Assembly: GCA_041671545.1 (NCBI GenBank)
Contig: JBAZBI010000014.1
Span: forward strand, 1 to 64,000
Direction: 5' to 3'
Length of the DNA: 64,000 nt
From: UBA1563 sp041671545
Lineage (GTDB): Bacteria; Bacteroidota; Ignavibacteria; Ignavibacteriales; Ignavibacteriaceae
Below are positions 16,464 through 25,675 of this stretch, piece after piece; the stretch's first letter is position 1, and each line of letters opens with the position of its first letter. The position numbers and the translations under genes were made by a program. Below the pieces are notes generated by a model. It was not told the origin of the DNA. It saw only the letters and a program-made list of their open reading frames with translations, and ran no database searches.

Positions 16464-18443
16464 ATGGCTAATGGAATAGAAAAGATTGAAGAATACAGTG
16501 CGAAAAATATTAACGTCCTTAAAGGACTTGAAGCTGTGCGCATGCGCCCCGCAATGTACATCGGCGATGTCGGTCAGCGCGGTTTGCATCACCTAATAAA
16601 CGAAGTTGTTGATAACAGTATTGATGAAGCGCTCGCCGGATATTGCGACACTATTAAAGTTACAATTAACAAAGATGAAACCGTAACCGTTGAAGATAAC
16701 GGGCGCGGCATTCCGGTGGATATGCATCCCGAAGAAAAACGTTCCGCACTTGAAGTTGTTATGACCGTTTTGCACGCCGGTGGAAAATTTGATAAAGACA
16801 CTTATAAAGTTTCCGGAGGTTTACACGGAGTTGGTGTTTCGGTTGTTAATGCTCTTTCTGAAAATTTAGTAGTTGAAGTGCGGCGCTCAGGAAAAACCTA
16901 TCGCCAGGAATATGTACGCGGTGTTCCCCAGTACAAAGTTAAAGAGGTTGGTACAGCCAGGAAGAATGATACGGGAACAACCACTACGTTTAGACCCGAC
17001 AAGCAAATCTTCAAAACAACAAAATTTAAATTTGATACCGTTGCAGAACGAATGCGCGAACTCGCTTACCTAAATAAAAACATCACTATTATGGTTAAAG
17101 ATGAAATTGAAGGTGAAGACGAGACCTACCATTTCAAAGGCGGTTTAATTGAATTCGTAAAATATCTCGATGCAACCCGCGAAGCCTTTCACAAAACTGT
17201 TTACATCGAAGGTGAAAAAGACGGAACTCCGATTGAAGTTGCTTTTCAATACAACAGCGGCTATTCGGAAAACCTTTTCTCGTACGTGAACAACATCAAC
17301 ACCCACGAAGGCGGAACGCATCTTGTCGGTTTCAAAACCGCTCTTACTAGAACACTGAACAATTACGCGGCTAAAAACGGATTGATCAAAAGTGATAAAA
17401 TTCAACTCACCGGAGACGATTTCCGCGAAGGATTGACCGGCGTACTTTCTGTAAAAGTTCAAGAGCCTCAATTTGAAGGACAAACAAAAACCAAACTTGG
17501 TAACAGCGAAACAAAATCCGCAGTTGAAATGCTCGTTGGTGAAAAACTTTCAGAATACTTAGAAGAGAATCCTTCAGTCGGTAAAAAAATTATTGAAAAA
17601 TGTACGCGCGCCGCTGAAGCGCGTGAAGCCGCCCGTAAAGCGCGCGAACTTGCAAGAAGAAAAAATGCGCTTGATGGATTTGGACTTCCCGGCAAACTTG
17701 CGGATTGCTCGATAACCGATCCCGAACATTGCGAAATGTACATCGTTGAAGGAGACTCGGCGGGTGGTTCTGCAAAACAAGGAAGAGACAGAAGATTTCA
17801 GGCGATCCTTCCGTTACGCGGAAAAATTTTGAACGTTGAAAAAGCTAATATGAATAAAATTCTTGAGAACAACGAAATCAAAGCGATGATTTCGGCAATC
17901 GGCGCAGGCTGGGGCGTTGATTTCGACGCGCTAAAATCACGCTACGGAAAAATTATTCTTATGACCGATGCCGACGTTGACGGCGCTCATATTAAAACGC
18001 TTCTGTTAACTTTCTTTTACCGCCACATGAAAGAACTTATTACGAACGGAAATATTTTTATCGCGCAGCCGCCTCTTTACAAAATTAAAAAGGGAAAAGA
18101 AGAATATTACGCTTATGACGACGCTGAAAGAGATGAAATCTTAAAAAGATTTAAGGGCAACGGAAAAGAAGTTGTTGAAGACTCTCCCGAAGAGCTTGTT
18201 GAAGAAGGAGTAATAACTAATAGAAAAATTGTCGTTTCCCGTTACAAAGGTTTGGGAGAAATGAATCCCGAACAATTATGGTCAACAACAATGAATCCCG
18301 AAACGCGAACGGTTTTACAAGTCTCTCTCGAAAGCGCTGCCACAGCAGATAAAATCTTTGAAACACTCATGGGCGATGCAGTTGAACCACGCCGTGAGTT
18401 TATTGAAAAACATGCTAAGTATGTAAGAAACTTGGACATATAA
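16464..18443 (+). CDS. gyrB: DNA gyrase subunit B
   Basis: GyrB supplies the ATPase that drives negative supercoiling by gyrase. The 659-residue protein has the GHKL ATPase motifs EVVDNSIDEALAGYCD and DNGRGIP at its N-terminus. The TOPRIM segment begins EGDSAGGSAKQGRDR, with DADVDGAHI as the metal-binding motif. The RYKGLGEMNPEQLW motif is near the C-terminus. The length fits the short type without the roughly 165-residue insertion of enterobacterial GyrB. It follows the DUF721 gene and is separated from gyrA by a two-gene MNT/HEPN cassette. Confidence 0.96.
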   Translation: MANGIEKIEEYSAKNINVLKGLEAVRMRPAMYIGDVGQRGLHHLINEVVDNSIDEALAGYCDTIKVTINKDETVTVEDNGRGIPVDMHPEEKRSALEVVMTVLHAGGKFDKDTYKVSGGLHGVGVSVVNALSENLVVEVRRSGKTYRQEYVRGVPQYKVKEVGTARKNDTGTTTTFRPDKQIFKTTKFKFDTVAERMRELAYLNKNITIMVKDEIEGEDETYHFKGGLIEFVKYLDATREAFHKTVYIEGEKDGTPIEVAFQYNSGYSENLFSYVNNINTHEGGTHLVGFKTALTRTLNNYAAKNGLIKSDKIQLTGDDFREGLTGVLSVKVQEPQFEGQTKTKLGNSETKSAVEMLVGEKLSEYLEENPSVGKKIIEKCTRAAEAREAARKARELARRKNALDGFGLPGKLADCSITDPEHCEMYIVEGDSAGGSAKQGRDRRFQAILPLRGKILNVEKANMNKILENNEIKAMISAIGAGWGVDFDALKSRYGKIILMTDADVDGAHIKTLLLTFFYRHMKELITNGNIFIAQPPLYKIKKGKEEYYAYDDAERDEILKRFKGNGKEVVEDSPEELVEEGVITNRKIVVSRYKGLGEMNPEQLWSTTMNPETRTVLQVSLESAATADKIFETLMGDAVEPRREFIEKHAKYVRNLDI

Positions 18444-18457
18444 AATTTGAATGTTTT

Positions 18458-18781
18458 ATGTCAAACGAAGTATTAAATAACATAGTTGAAGATATCGTAA
18501 AAAAAGTTAATCCCACAAAGGTTATTCTTTTCGGTTCAACCGCTAGAGGCGAGACGAACAAAGATTCTGATTTGGATTTGCTCATTATTGAAAAAGAAAA
18601 ATTCAATAAAGATAGAAGCAGAAGAAAAGAACTGAAAAGTATTCGTCAACTCTTAATGAAATACAAAATTCCAAAAGATATTTTGCTGTATGATGAAGAA
18701 GAAGTTGAATATTGGAAAGATTCTTCAAACCATATTATCGCTCGATGCTTGAAAGAAGGAAAAACTCTTTATGAAAGATAA
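18458..18781 (+). CDS. MNT-type minimal nucleotidyltransferase
   Basis: A 107-residue protein of the minimal nucleotidyltransferase family. It carries a perfect GS-X10-DxD motif: G26-S27 in FGSTARGE and D38-L-D40. In MntA/HepT-type systems such proteins AMPylate and neutralise a HEPN partner. The next gene encodes a HEPN protein and overlaps it by 11 bp, as expected for a two-gene module. It starts 14 bp after gyrB, so the pair sits inside the gyrase operon. Whether it is a toxin-antitoxin pair here is inference. Confidence 0.88.
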   Translation: MSNEVLNNIVEDIVKKVNPTKVILFGSTARGETNKDSDLDLLIIEKEKFNKDRSRRKELKSIRQLLMKYKIPKDILLYDEEEVEYWKDSSNHIIARCLKEGKTLYER

Positions 18782-19154
18782 AAAGCACGCTGAACACATG
18801 TTGAGTATTGCAGGAAAAGATCTTTCAGCTTTACGAGGAATGGCAAAAGATGAAATAATTTTTCACGATGAAATTTTCGGATTTCACGCTCAACAAACTG
18901 TTGAAAAATGTTTAAAGGCAATCCTTAGTTATTTCGGAGTGTCTTATCCAAAAACTCACGACCTCCTACAGCTAGAAAGTTTGTGCATGGAAAATGAAAT
19001 CAAAATTCCGGAAGAGTTTTCTTCCCTTTCTGATTTAACAGATTTTGCCGTGGAATACCGGTACGATCTTTTAGAAGAGGAACCTGTAAAACGTTCGGAA
19101 ATATTGGTAAGCGTAGAAGCTTTCTTTAATTACGTCCAAAAGATCATTCAATAA
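18771..19154 (+). CDS. HEPN domain protein, MNT partner
   Basis: A 127-residue HEPN-domain protein. The diagnostic segment is FHAQQTVEKCLKAIL (38-52) followed by PKTHDL with H63. This matches the PF05168-type HEPN rather than DUF86/HepT. I see no canonical R-x4-6-H RNase motif, so nuclease activity is doubtful. Its start overlaps the MNT gene by 11 bp, and gyrA follows after 47 bp. It could be a toxin, a nucleotide-binding partner or a domesticated remnant. Confidence 0.85.
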   Translation: MKDKKHAEHMLSIAGKDLSALRGMAKDEIIFHDEIFGFHAQQTVEKCLKAILSYFGVSYPKTHDLLQLESLCMENEIKIPEEFSSLSDLTDFAVEYRYDLLEEEPVKRSEILVSVEAFFNYVQKIIQ

Positions 19155-19201
19155 AATAATTTATAAATAAAAACAGTTTTTAATAAAAATTTAGATACAC
19201 A

Positions 19202-21664
19202 ATGGCAAACCTTTTTGAAAAAGTAGTTCCTGTCTCTTTAGAAGAAGAGATGAAATCATCATACATCGATTATTCAATGTCCGTTATCGTTTCAAGGGCG
19301 CTGCCCGATGTTCGCGACGGACTAAAACCGGTACACCGCCGCGTTCTCTTCGGCATGCACGAACTGGGAATGGCGCATAACAAAGCGTACAAAAAGTCGG
19401 CGAGAATCGTGGGCGAGGTGCTTGGTAAGTACCATCCGCACGGCGATACAGCCGTTTACGACTCAATGGTGAGAATGGTGCAGGAATTTTCTCTGCGTTA
19501 TCCTTTAGTTGATGGACAAGGGAACTTCGGCTCTGTTGACGGCGACTCCCCTGCGGCGATGCGTTACACTGAAGCGCGTCTTGCAAGAATTGCTGATGAA
19601 ATGCTCCGCGATCTCGACAAGAACACTGTAAATTTTTCAGCTAACTTTGACGACACACTTCAAGAACCAACCGTAATGCCTTCATATCTTCCTAATCTTT
19701 TAGTGAACGGTTCAAGCGGAATTGCCGTTGGTATGGCAACGAATATCCCACCTCATAATTTAAGTGAAGTGATTGACGGTTTGGTTGCGATGATCAAGAA
19801 TCCGGAGATTACCAACGAAAAATTAATGAAATTTGTTACCGCGCCGGATTTTCCAACAGGCGGAATTATCTACGGTTATCAAGGTGTAAAAGATGCATTC
19901 ACAACCGGAAGAGGCAAAATTATTGTTCGCGCCAAAGCGAATGTTGAAACACAAAAAAGTGGAAAAGAAAGCATCATCGTTACCGAACTTCCGTACCAAG
20001 TAAACAAAGCAACGTTACAAGAAAAAATCGCCGAGCTTGTCCGCGATGAAAAGATAAAAGATATTTCAGCTATTCGTGATGAATCAGACCGCGACGGTAT
20101 GCGCCTGGTTATTGAGTTAAAACGTGATGCTACTCCGGCGGTTGTGCTGAACAATCTCTTCAAACATACTTCAATGCAAGTAACGTTTGGAGTAATTATG
20201 TTAGCGCTGGTAAACGGAGTACCGAAAGTGCTTACGTTAAGAGATACGATGTACCACTTCTTACATCACCGTATGGACGTTTTGATCCGCAGAACAAAAT
20301 ATGAACTTGACGCAGCAGAACGCCGCGCCCACATTTTAGAAGGCTACATCATTGCTCTTGATAACATTGATGAAGTTATTGAGACGATCAAAAAATCGCG
20401 CGATGTTGAAACTGCAAAAAATAATTTGATGAAGAAGTTCAAACTTTCCGAAATTCAAGCAAAAGCAATTCTTGATATGCGGTTGCAGCGCTTAACCGGA
20501 CTTGAACGCAAAAAGATTGAAGACGAATACAAAGAAACGATCAAGCTTATTGAAAAACTAAAAGGCATTTTAAGCAGCGAAGAAAAACGTTACCTCATTA
20601 TAAAAGATGAACTTCTTCTTCTTAAAGAAAAATTCGGCGATGAAAGAAGAACCGAAATTATTTACGACTACACCGAATTTTCTTTGGAAGATACTATCGC
20701 AGAAGAAGATGTGGTTGTAACAATTTCTCACAAAGGATTTATCAAACGCTTCCCGGTTAGCGGTTACCGCAAGCAAGGACGCGGTGGAAAAGGTGTACAC
20801 GGAGCCGAAGCAAAAGATGAAGATTTCATCGAGCACATGTTCGTCGCTTCAACGCATCAATATATTTTATTCTTTACCGATAAAGGAAAATGTTATTGGT
20901 TGAAAGTTCACGAGGTTCCCGAAGGCGGCAGAGCAACACGCGGACGTTCGATCTTGAACTTAATCGAAAAAGAAAAAGATGAAGACATCACAGCGTTTGT
21001 AAATGTTAAAGAATTTAAAGATGACCAATATCTGATCATGGCAACGGCAAGAGGAACTATCAAAAAAACAGTTCTTTCCGCTTATGGAAACGTTCGCCGT
21101 GGTGGAATTAACGCAATTAACATTAACGATGGCGATAGATTGATCGCCGTTAAAATTACTGACGGAACAAACGATATTGTTCTCGGAACCTCTCACGGAC
21201 TCGCGATCCGATTCCACGAAAAAGATGTGCGAGACATGGGCAGAACTTCAACCGGCGTTCGCGGTGTAAAACTCGGCAAAGATGATTTGGTTGTTGGTCT
21301 CCTCGTTATCAAACGGCAAGGAAGCATTCTTGTTGTTACTGAAAACGGATTCGGAAAACGATCCGACATTAATGATTATCGAATTACAAAACGCGGTGGC
21401 AAGGGTGTTATCACTGTAAAGACTACTGACAAAGTTGGGAAAATGATCTCGATGATGGAAGTAACCGATAATGAAGAATTGATGATCATCAGTTCGCAGG
21501 GAATGGCGATCCGCCAAAGCGTAAAAGATATTCGAGTTATGGGAAGAAATACGCAAGGCGTTCGCGTTATCCGCTTAAAAGATGACGATGCTATTGCAGA
21601 TATCGCCAAAGTTGTTCCGGAAGATGATGTAGTTATAACCGGAAACGGTGAGCTGCCGGTATGA
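19202..21664 (+). CDS. gyrA: DNA gyrase subunit A
   Basis: GyrA cuts and rejoins DNA in the gyrase heterotetramer. The 820-residue product has the winged-helix region YHPHGDTAVYDSMVRM, the catalytic tyrosine in MRYTEARL, and a six-bladed C-terminal domain. The C-terminal domain has a GyrA box GYRKQGRGGKG, which argues for gyrase rather than topoisomerase IV. The position equivalent to E. coli Ser83 is Thr and that of Asp87 is Asp. The stop codon overlaps the start of the epimerase gene (ATGA). Confidence 0.96.
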   Translation: MANLFEKVVPVSLEEEMKSSYIDYSMSVIVSRALPDVRDGLKPVHRRVLFGMHELGMAHNKAYKKSARIVGEVLGKYHPHGDTAVYDSMVRMVQEFSLRYPLVDGQGNFGSVDGDSPAAMRYTEARLARIADEMLRDLDKNTVNFSANFDDTLQEPTVMPSYLPNLLVNGSSGIAVGMATNIPPHNLSEVIDGLVAMIKNPEITNEKLMKFVTAPDFPTGGIIYGYQGVKDAFTTGRGKIIVRAKANVETQKSGKESIIVTELPYQVNKATLQEKIAELVRDEKIKDISAIRDESDRDGMRLVIELKRDATPAVVLNNLFKHTSMQVTFGVIMLALVNGVPKVLTLRDTMYHFLHHRMDVLIRRTKYELDAAERRAHILEGYIIALDNIDEVIETIKKSRDVETAKNNLMKKFKLSEIQAKAILDMRLQRLTGLERKKIEDEYKETIKLIEKLKGILSSEEKRYLIIKDELLLLKEKFGDERRTEIIYDYTEFSLEDTIAEEDVVVTISHKGFIKRFPVSGYRKQGRGGKGVHGAEAKDEDFIEHMFVASTHQYILFFTDKGKCYWLKVHEVPEGGRATRGRSILNLIEKEKDEDITAFVNVKEFKDDQYLIMATARGTIKKTVLSAYGNVRRGGINAININDGDRLIAVKITDGTNDIVLGTSHGLAIRFHEKDVRDMGRTSTGVRGVKLGKDDLVVGLLVIKRQGSILVVTENGFGKRSDINDYRITKRGGKGVITVKTTDKVGKMISMMEVTDNEELMIISSQGMAIRQSVKDIRVMGRNTQGVRVIRLKDDDAIADIAKVVPEDDVVITGNGELPV

Positions 21665-22617
21665 AGATGAAACATCTCATTATTGGTTTTACCGGAGGAA
21701 TTGGAAGAGCGACTGCGAAAGCCTTGTTATCAAAAGGCGAATCCGTCGTTGCCTTAGTTCGCAATTTACAAAAAGCTGAAAAATACACAGAAGGTTTATC
21801 TTCCGTTGAATTGATCCGGGGAGATGCTGCAAATCTTTCCGATGTTGAAAAAGCTTTAGAAAACTGTTCAACAATTTATTATTGCGCGAACGTTCCGTAT
21901 CCGAACTGGCAAACAGAAGCGCGAGAATTGCTTTCCGTTTCAGTTACTGCTGCAATAAATCAAAAAGCAAAATTTGTTTTTCCGGGAAACGTTTATGTTT
22001 ACGGCAAAGCGCAGCAAACGCTTGTAAACGAAGGGCATCCGCATGCCGCCGGAACAAAAAAAGGAAAGATCAGAATTGAAATGGAGCAGATGCTTGTTCG
22101 TGCAAATAAAGAACACGGACTTCGTTACTGCATCGTCCGCATGCCCGATTTTTATGGACCATTTGTTATCAATGGTTTTTCTGAAAAATTTTTCCAGAAT
22201 GCTCTGCGCGGGAAAAAACTTCAATGGTTCGGCGGATTAAATGTTCCAATTGAACTCATCTATATTGAAGACGGCGGTGAAGCGATGGCTATTGCCGGAC
22301 TTTCAGACAAAGCCGATGGAATGCAGTTTAATATTCCCGGTTATGAAGAAACAACCGCAAAAAAGTTTTTAAATGAAATGAACCGTCAAATCGGGAAAAG
22401 ATCAAAAATCACTACAATTAATATTGAATTTCTTGTAGCGCTTGCAGGTTTGTTTAATCCCGTAGCAAAAGAATTTAAAGAGATGATGTATTTAAAAAGC
22501 GAACGTCTGATCATGACCGGAGAATTATTCCAAACTACTTTTAACATACTCCCATCAACTCCGTACGAAGAAGGCATTCGCAAAACTCTTGAATGGACGA
22601 AAAGTTTTTTCAAATAA
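21661..22617 (+). CDS. NAD-dependent epimerase/dehydratase family protein
   Basis: A 318-residue extended-type short-chain dehydrogenase/reductase. The nucleotide-binding GFTGGIGRATAKALL is at the N-terminus. The VYVYGKAQQ region supplies the active-site Tyr, although the classical YxxxK is altered to YGKAQ. Proline-rich NIPGYEE and a C-terminal substrate domain follow. The substrate cannot be told; nucleotide sugars or isoprenoid-like compounds are possible. The ATG at 21661 overlaps the gyrA stop; M3 at 21667 is an alternative. corA begins three bases after its stop. Confidence 0.82.
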   Translation: MKMKHLIIGFTGGIGRATAKALLSKGESVVALVRNLQKAEKYTEGLSSVELIRGDAANLSDVEKALENCSTIYYCANVPYPNWQTEARELLSVSVTAAINQKAKFVFPGNVYVYGKAQQTLVNEGHPHAAGTKKGKIRIEMEQMLVRANKEHGLRYCIVRMPDFYGPFVINGFSEKFFQNALRGKKLQWFGGLNVPIELIYIEDGGEAMAIAGLSDKADGMQFNIPGYEETTAKKFLNEMNRQIGKRSKITTINIEFLVALAGLFNPVAKEFKEMMYLKSERLIMTGELFQTTFNILPSTPYEEGIRKTLEWTKSFFK

Positions 22618-22620
22618 AAA

Positions 22621-23700
22621 ATGAAACTATCAGACAAATCACTTACCAAGAAGCAAACCCATAAAACCGGTTTACCTCCCGGTAGTTTGGTTTTTACGGG
22701 AGAACAGAAATTAGCCCAATCTGATCTTTCACTCATCAAGTATTCGGAATCTGATTGTCAAGTAATCGACTCCCTCCGTGTTGAAGATATTTCTTCTTTA
22801 CTTGAAAAAGATGGAATTGCCTGGATTAATATTGAAGGCATTCACGATACCAAACTAGTTGAAAAAATCGGTGAAATTTTTCATCTCCATCCTTTGCTTC
22901 TTGAAGATATTCTCAATCCGCAGCAGCGCCCAAAACTTGATGAATACGATGATGTTGTTTTCATTATTGCAAAAATGCTTTTTGCCGATAAACAGCACGA
23001 CAAAATTATTGATGAACAGGTTAGTTTTGTGCTTGGTAAAAACTTTCTCCTAACATTCCAGGAAAGCAAACCGGGAGACGCTTTTAACGTTGTGCGTGAG
23101 CGGATAATTAACAACAAGGGAAAAATAAGAAAAGAAAAAACAGATTATCTTTGTTACCGTCTGCTTGATGCGATTGTAGATAATTATTTTGAAGTGCTGG
23201 AAAAGATTGGCGACAGGCTTGAGGATATTGAGGCGAAGATAATTCAAAATCCGGAAAAAAGTTCTATTCAAAAAACCCATGAATTAAAACGCGAACTAAT
23301 TTATTTAAGAAAAATTACCTGGCCACTCCGCGAAGTAATTAATAATTTTCACCGTGGCGAACATGCTCTGATAAATCAGTCAACAAAAGTTTATATGCGC
23401 GATCTGTACGACCACACAATTCAAGTGATCGATACGATTGAAACGTACAGGGATTGGCTTTCTGGATTAGAAGATTTATATCTGTCGAGCTTAAGCAATA
23501 AAATGAATGAAGTAATGAAAATGTTGACGATGATCGCAACACTTTTTATTCCGCTGACTTTTATTGTGGGTTTATACGGCATGAACTTTAGATTTATGCC
23601 TGAACTTGAGTGGCGTTGGGGTTATGGATTCGTTTGGGTAATTATGATCTCGTTAACCGTCTTTATGATCTTCTATTTCAAAAAGAAAAAGTGGTTCTAA
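22621..23700 (+). CDS. corA: CorA-family magnesium/cobalt transporter
   Basis: A 359-residue member of the CorA MIT family of divalent cation channels in the cytoplasmic membrane. A large N-terminal cytoplasmic alpha/beta domain and the long stalk helix (about 150-290) precede two C-terminal transmembrane helices. The selectivity signature GMN is intact in LYGMNFRF between the two helices, and the tail ends FYFKKKKWF. It starts right after the epimerase gene and converges on glgA with a 26-bp gap. A second, divergent CorA-like protein is encoded at 49284. Confidence 0.93.
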   Translation: MKLSDKSLTKKQTHKTGLPPGSLVFTGEQKLAQSDLSLIKYSESDCQVIDSLRVEDISSLLEKDGIAWINIEGIHDTKLVEKIGEIFHLHPLLLEDILNPQQRPKLDEYDDVVFIIAKMLFADKQHDKIIDEQVSFVLGKNFLLTFQESKPGDAFNVVRERIINNKGKIRKEKTDYLCYRLLDAIVDNYFEVLEKIGDRLEDIEAKIIQNPEKSSIQKTHELKRELIYLRKITWPLREVINNFHRGEHALINQSTKVYMRDLYDHTIQVIDTIETYRDWLSGLEDLYLSSLSNKMNEVMKMLTMIATLFIPLTFIVGLYGMNFRFMPELEWRWGYGFVWVIMISLTVFMIFYFKKKKWF

Positions 23701-23726
23701 TTCATTTTCTACTTTGAACTTTCCAC

Positions 23727-25202
23727 TTATCTATTTCTTCTATTGAACAGCGCTTTTTTATAGAGATCAATATACTGTAAAGCCGAAACAGTCCACGAGT
23801 AATCTTGTTCCATTCCATTCAGCATGATATTCTGCCAGGTTTCTTTGTCGTTGATAAAAGTATCAACAGCACGTTTTACAGTTGAGTAGAGAGCCTCCGG
23901 AGAATAATCTACAAAAGAAAATCCGGTTCCTGTTTCTAATCCTCGCCGCTTATCTTCATGCCAATCTTGTACCGTATCCGCTAATCCACCGGTTTTGCGA
24001 ACGATTGGAACGGTTCCATATTTAAGAGAGTAAATTTGATTCAGTCCGCAAGGTTCGTATTGAGAAGGCATAAAGAAAATATCTGAACCCGCTTCAATCA
24101 AATGAGAAAGTTTATTGTCAAAAGTTAAAGAGACCGAAACTTTATCGGGATAAGTATAGGTAAGACTACGGAAAAGATTTTCAATATGATTCTCCCCCGT
24201 TCCTAAAATTACCCACTGTGCAGGAAGCTGCATCAATTTGTAAGCTGCTTTCTCAAAAAGATCAAATCCCTTTTGTGCAACAAGACGAGAGATAATTCCA
24301 ATTAGCGGAACATTTTCTTTATACGGAAGATGCGATGCGCCGAGTAAATATTTTTTGTTGTCTTCTTTAGCGGAAATATTATTAGGAGAATAGCGGAAGG
24401 GTAACAACTTATCTACTTCAGGATTCCAAATGGAATAATCGACACCGTTCACAATTCCAAAAAAATCATTGATCCGGTGGCGGAGAACTCCTTCTAAACC
24501 TGCACCATATTCTGAAGTAGTTATTTCCTGAGCATAAGTTTTACTTACGGTGTTTATAACATCTGCATACATCAACCCGGTTTTAAGAAAACAAAAACTT
24601 TTCCAGACTTCAATTGGACTATTCGGATAAAAAAGCTCCGGACGAACTTCGGCTTTTGCAACCGTTGATTGAGGAAATCTTCCTTGATATCCAACATTGT
24701 GAATAGACATTACGGTTGCTGTACGATGGAAAAACTTATCCCAGTTGTAATTATCTTTTAGATAAAGAGGGATCAACCCGGTTTGCCAATCATTGCAGTG
24801 AATTATATCGGGCTTCCATTTAAGACGCTGCAGCGCTTCGATAACAGCTTTAGAATAAAGAATAAACCGTTCATCTTCGTCGGGATCACTCGTATAAATT
24901 TTTGCGCGGTTGAAATAATAGGGACAATCCAGGAAGTAAATTTCAACAGTTGAGTTTGGCAGATAACCTAAGTAAACATCTACGTTAAAAACACGTCCGG
25001 CAACACGCACAGGCATTGATCCGATTGACCAATCATAACTGAGATCATATAGCGAATGATCTATTTGTGCGTATTTAGGGATGAAGATTTTAACATCTTC
25101 CCCCAACTCTTTTAGAGCTTTCGGTAAAGCTCCGATAACATCTCCAAGTCCCCCGGTTTTAGCGAAGGGAAATGCTTCGGAAGCGGTAAAGGCAATTTTC
25201 AT
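23727..25202 (-). CDS. glgA: Glycogen synthase (ADP-glucose type, GT5)
   Basis: GlgA elongates alpha-1,4-glucan from ADP-glucose. The 491-residue protein has the N-terminal donor-binding motif KTGGLGDVIGALPKAL (residues 15-30), HCNDWQTGLIPLYL in the middle, and the C-terminal QYEPCGLNQIYSLKYG catalytic motif followed by KTGGLADTV. These identify family GT5. It is the last gene of a minus-strand run and starts 23 bp after a DUF433 gene, so the small cassette genes upstream may be transcribed with it. No other glycogen genes are in the window. Confidence 0.95.
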   Translation of the reverse strand: MKIAFTASEAFPFAKTGGLGDVIGALPKALKELGEDVKIFIPKYAQIDHSLYDLSYDWSIGSMPVRVAGRVFNVDVYLGYLPNSTVEIYFLDCPYYFNRAKIYTSDPDEDERFILYSKAVIEALQRLKWKPDIIHCNDWQTGLIPLYLKDNYNWDKFFHRTATVMSIHNVGYQGRFPQSTVAKAEVRPELFYPNSPIEVWKSFCFLKTGLMYADVINTVSKTYAQEITTSEYGAGLEGVLRHRINDFFGIVNGVDYSIWNPEVDKLLPFRYSPNNISAKEDNKKYLLGASHLPYKENVPLIGIISRLVAQKGFDLFEKAAYKLMQLPAQWVILGTGENHIENLFRSLTYTYPDKVSVSLTFDNKLSHLIEAGSDIFFMPSQYEPCGLNQIYSLKYGTVPIVRKTGGLADTVQDWHEDKRRGLETGTGFSFVDYSPEALYSTVKRAVDTFINDKETWQNIMLNGMEQDYSWTVSALQYIDLYKKALFNRRNR

Positions 25203-25225
25203 CTTGAATTAATTTTCTTCTTCGT

Positions 25226-25453
25226 TTAATGATTTGCGAATTCTGATTTTGCACCGTACGCAATACATGCCCGGACATCCTCTACACTAAGTTGAGGATA
25301 TTCAATAAGAATTTCTTCTATTGACACTCCGTTTGAAAGAAAATCAAGAACAAGAGAAACCCATATCCTAGTTTCCTTTACACAAGGTTTTCCAAAACAA
25401 ATATTCGGATTGATTGATGTGTATTCTAAAAAATTATTCACGTTTTTCTTCAT
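25226..25453 (-). CDS. DUF433 family protein (putative antitoxin)
   Basis: A 75-residue DUF433 protein. It has the family core ICFGKPCVKETRIWVSLVLD followed by LSNGVSIEEILIEYP and VEDVRACIAYG. DUF433 proteins are VapB-like winged-helix proteins usually paired with a DUF5615 PIN-like toxin; no such partner is adjacent here. Instead it lies 12 bp downstream of hicB and 23 bp upstream of glgA. It may be a solo antitoxin or a regulator. Confidence 0.85.
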   Translation of the reverse strand: MKKNVNNFLEYTSINPNICFGKPCVKETRIWVSLVLDFLSNGVSIEEILIEYPQLSVEDVRACIAYGAKSEFANH

Positions 25454-25465
25454 CTAAATCTAAAA

Positions 25466-25675
25466 TTATGCGTACATCAATTTCCCTTTAGGCTGCGGAA
25501 TTTCACGCCCAAGTTCTGTTGCAGTTTCTATCCATTCGGTAATTGCTAATTCGGCGTTTTCAAGAGCGTCTTTGTACGAAGAACCATCCGCTTTACAGCC
25601 GGGAAGTTCCGGTACTTCTGAGATAAATGATTTATCTTCTTCACTCCAAAAAATAATAATTTCATATTTGCTCAT
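25466..25675 (-). CDS. HicB-type antitoxin
   Basis: A 69-residue HicB-fold protein, antitoxin of the adjacent HicA. The partial RNase-H-like fold shows IIIFWSEEDKSFISEVPELPG (split at IIIFWSEEDK and SFISEVPELPG), then CKADGSSYKDALENAE and a C-terminal ITEWIETA helix. It lacks a separate DNA-binding domain, as do many short HicB proteins. Its start overlaps the hicA stop by 4 bp, with hicA upstream, the order typical of hicAB. Confidence 0.87.
   Translation of the reverse strand: MSKYEIIIFWSEEDKSFISEVPELPGCKADGSSYKDALENAELAITEWIETATELGREIPQPKGKLMYA

Noticed and set aside
17145..17783. Several antisense ORFs within gyrB and other genes
   Set aside because: Shadows of strongly coding frames without ribosome sites or recognisable families.
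18771..19154. HepT-type RNase toxin with R-x4-6-H
   Set aside because: No such motif seen; the sequence fits PF05168-type HEPN better than DUF86.
19202..21664. Topoisomerase IV subunit A (parC)
   Set aside because: The C-terminal GyrA box (KQGRGGKG) and position after gyrB support gyrase.
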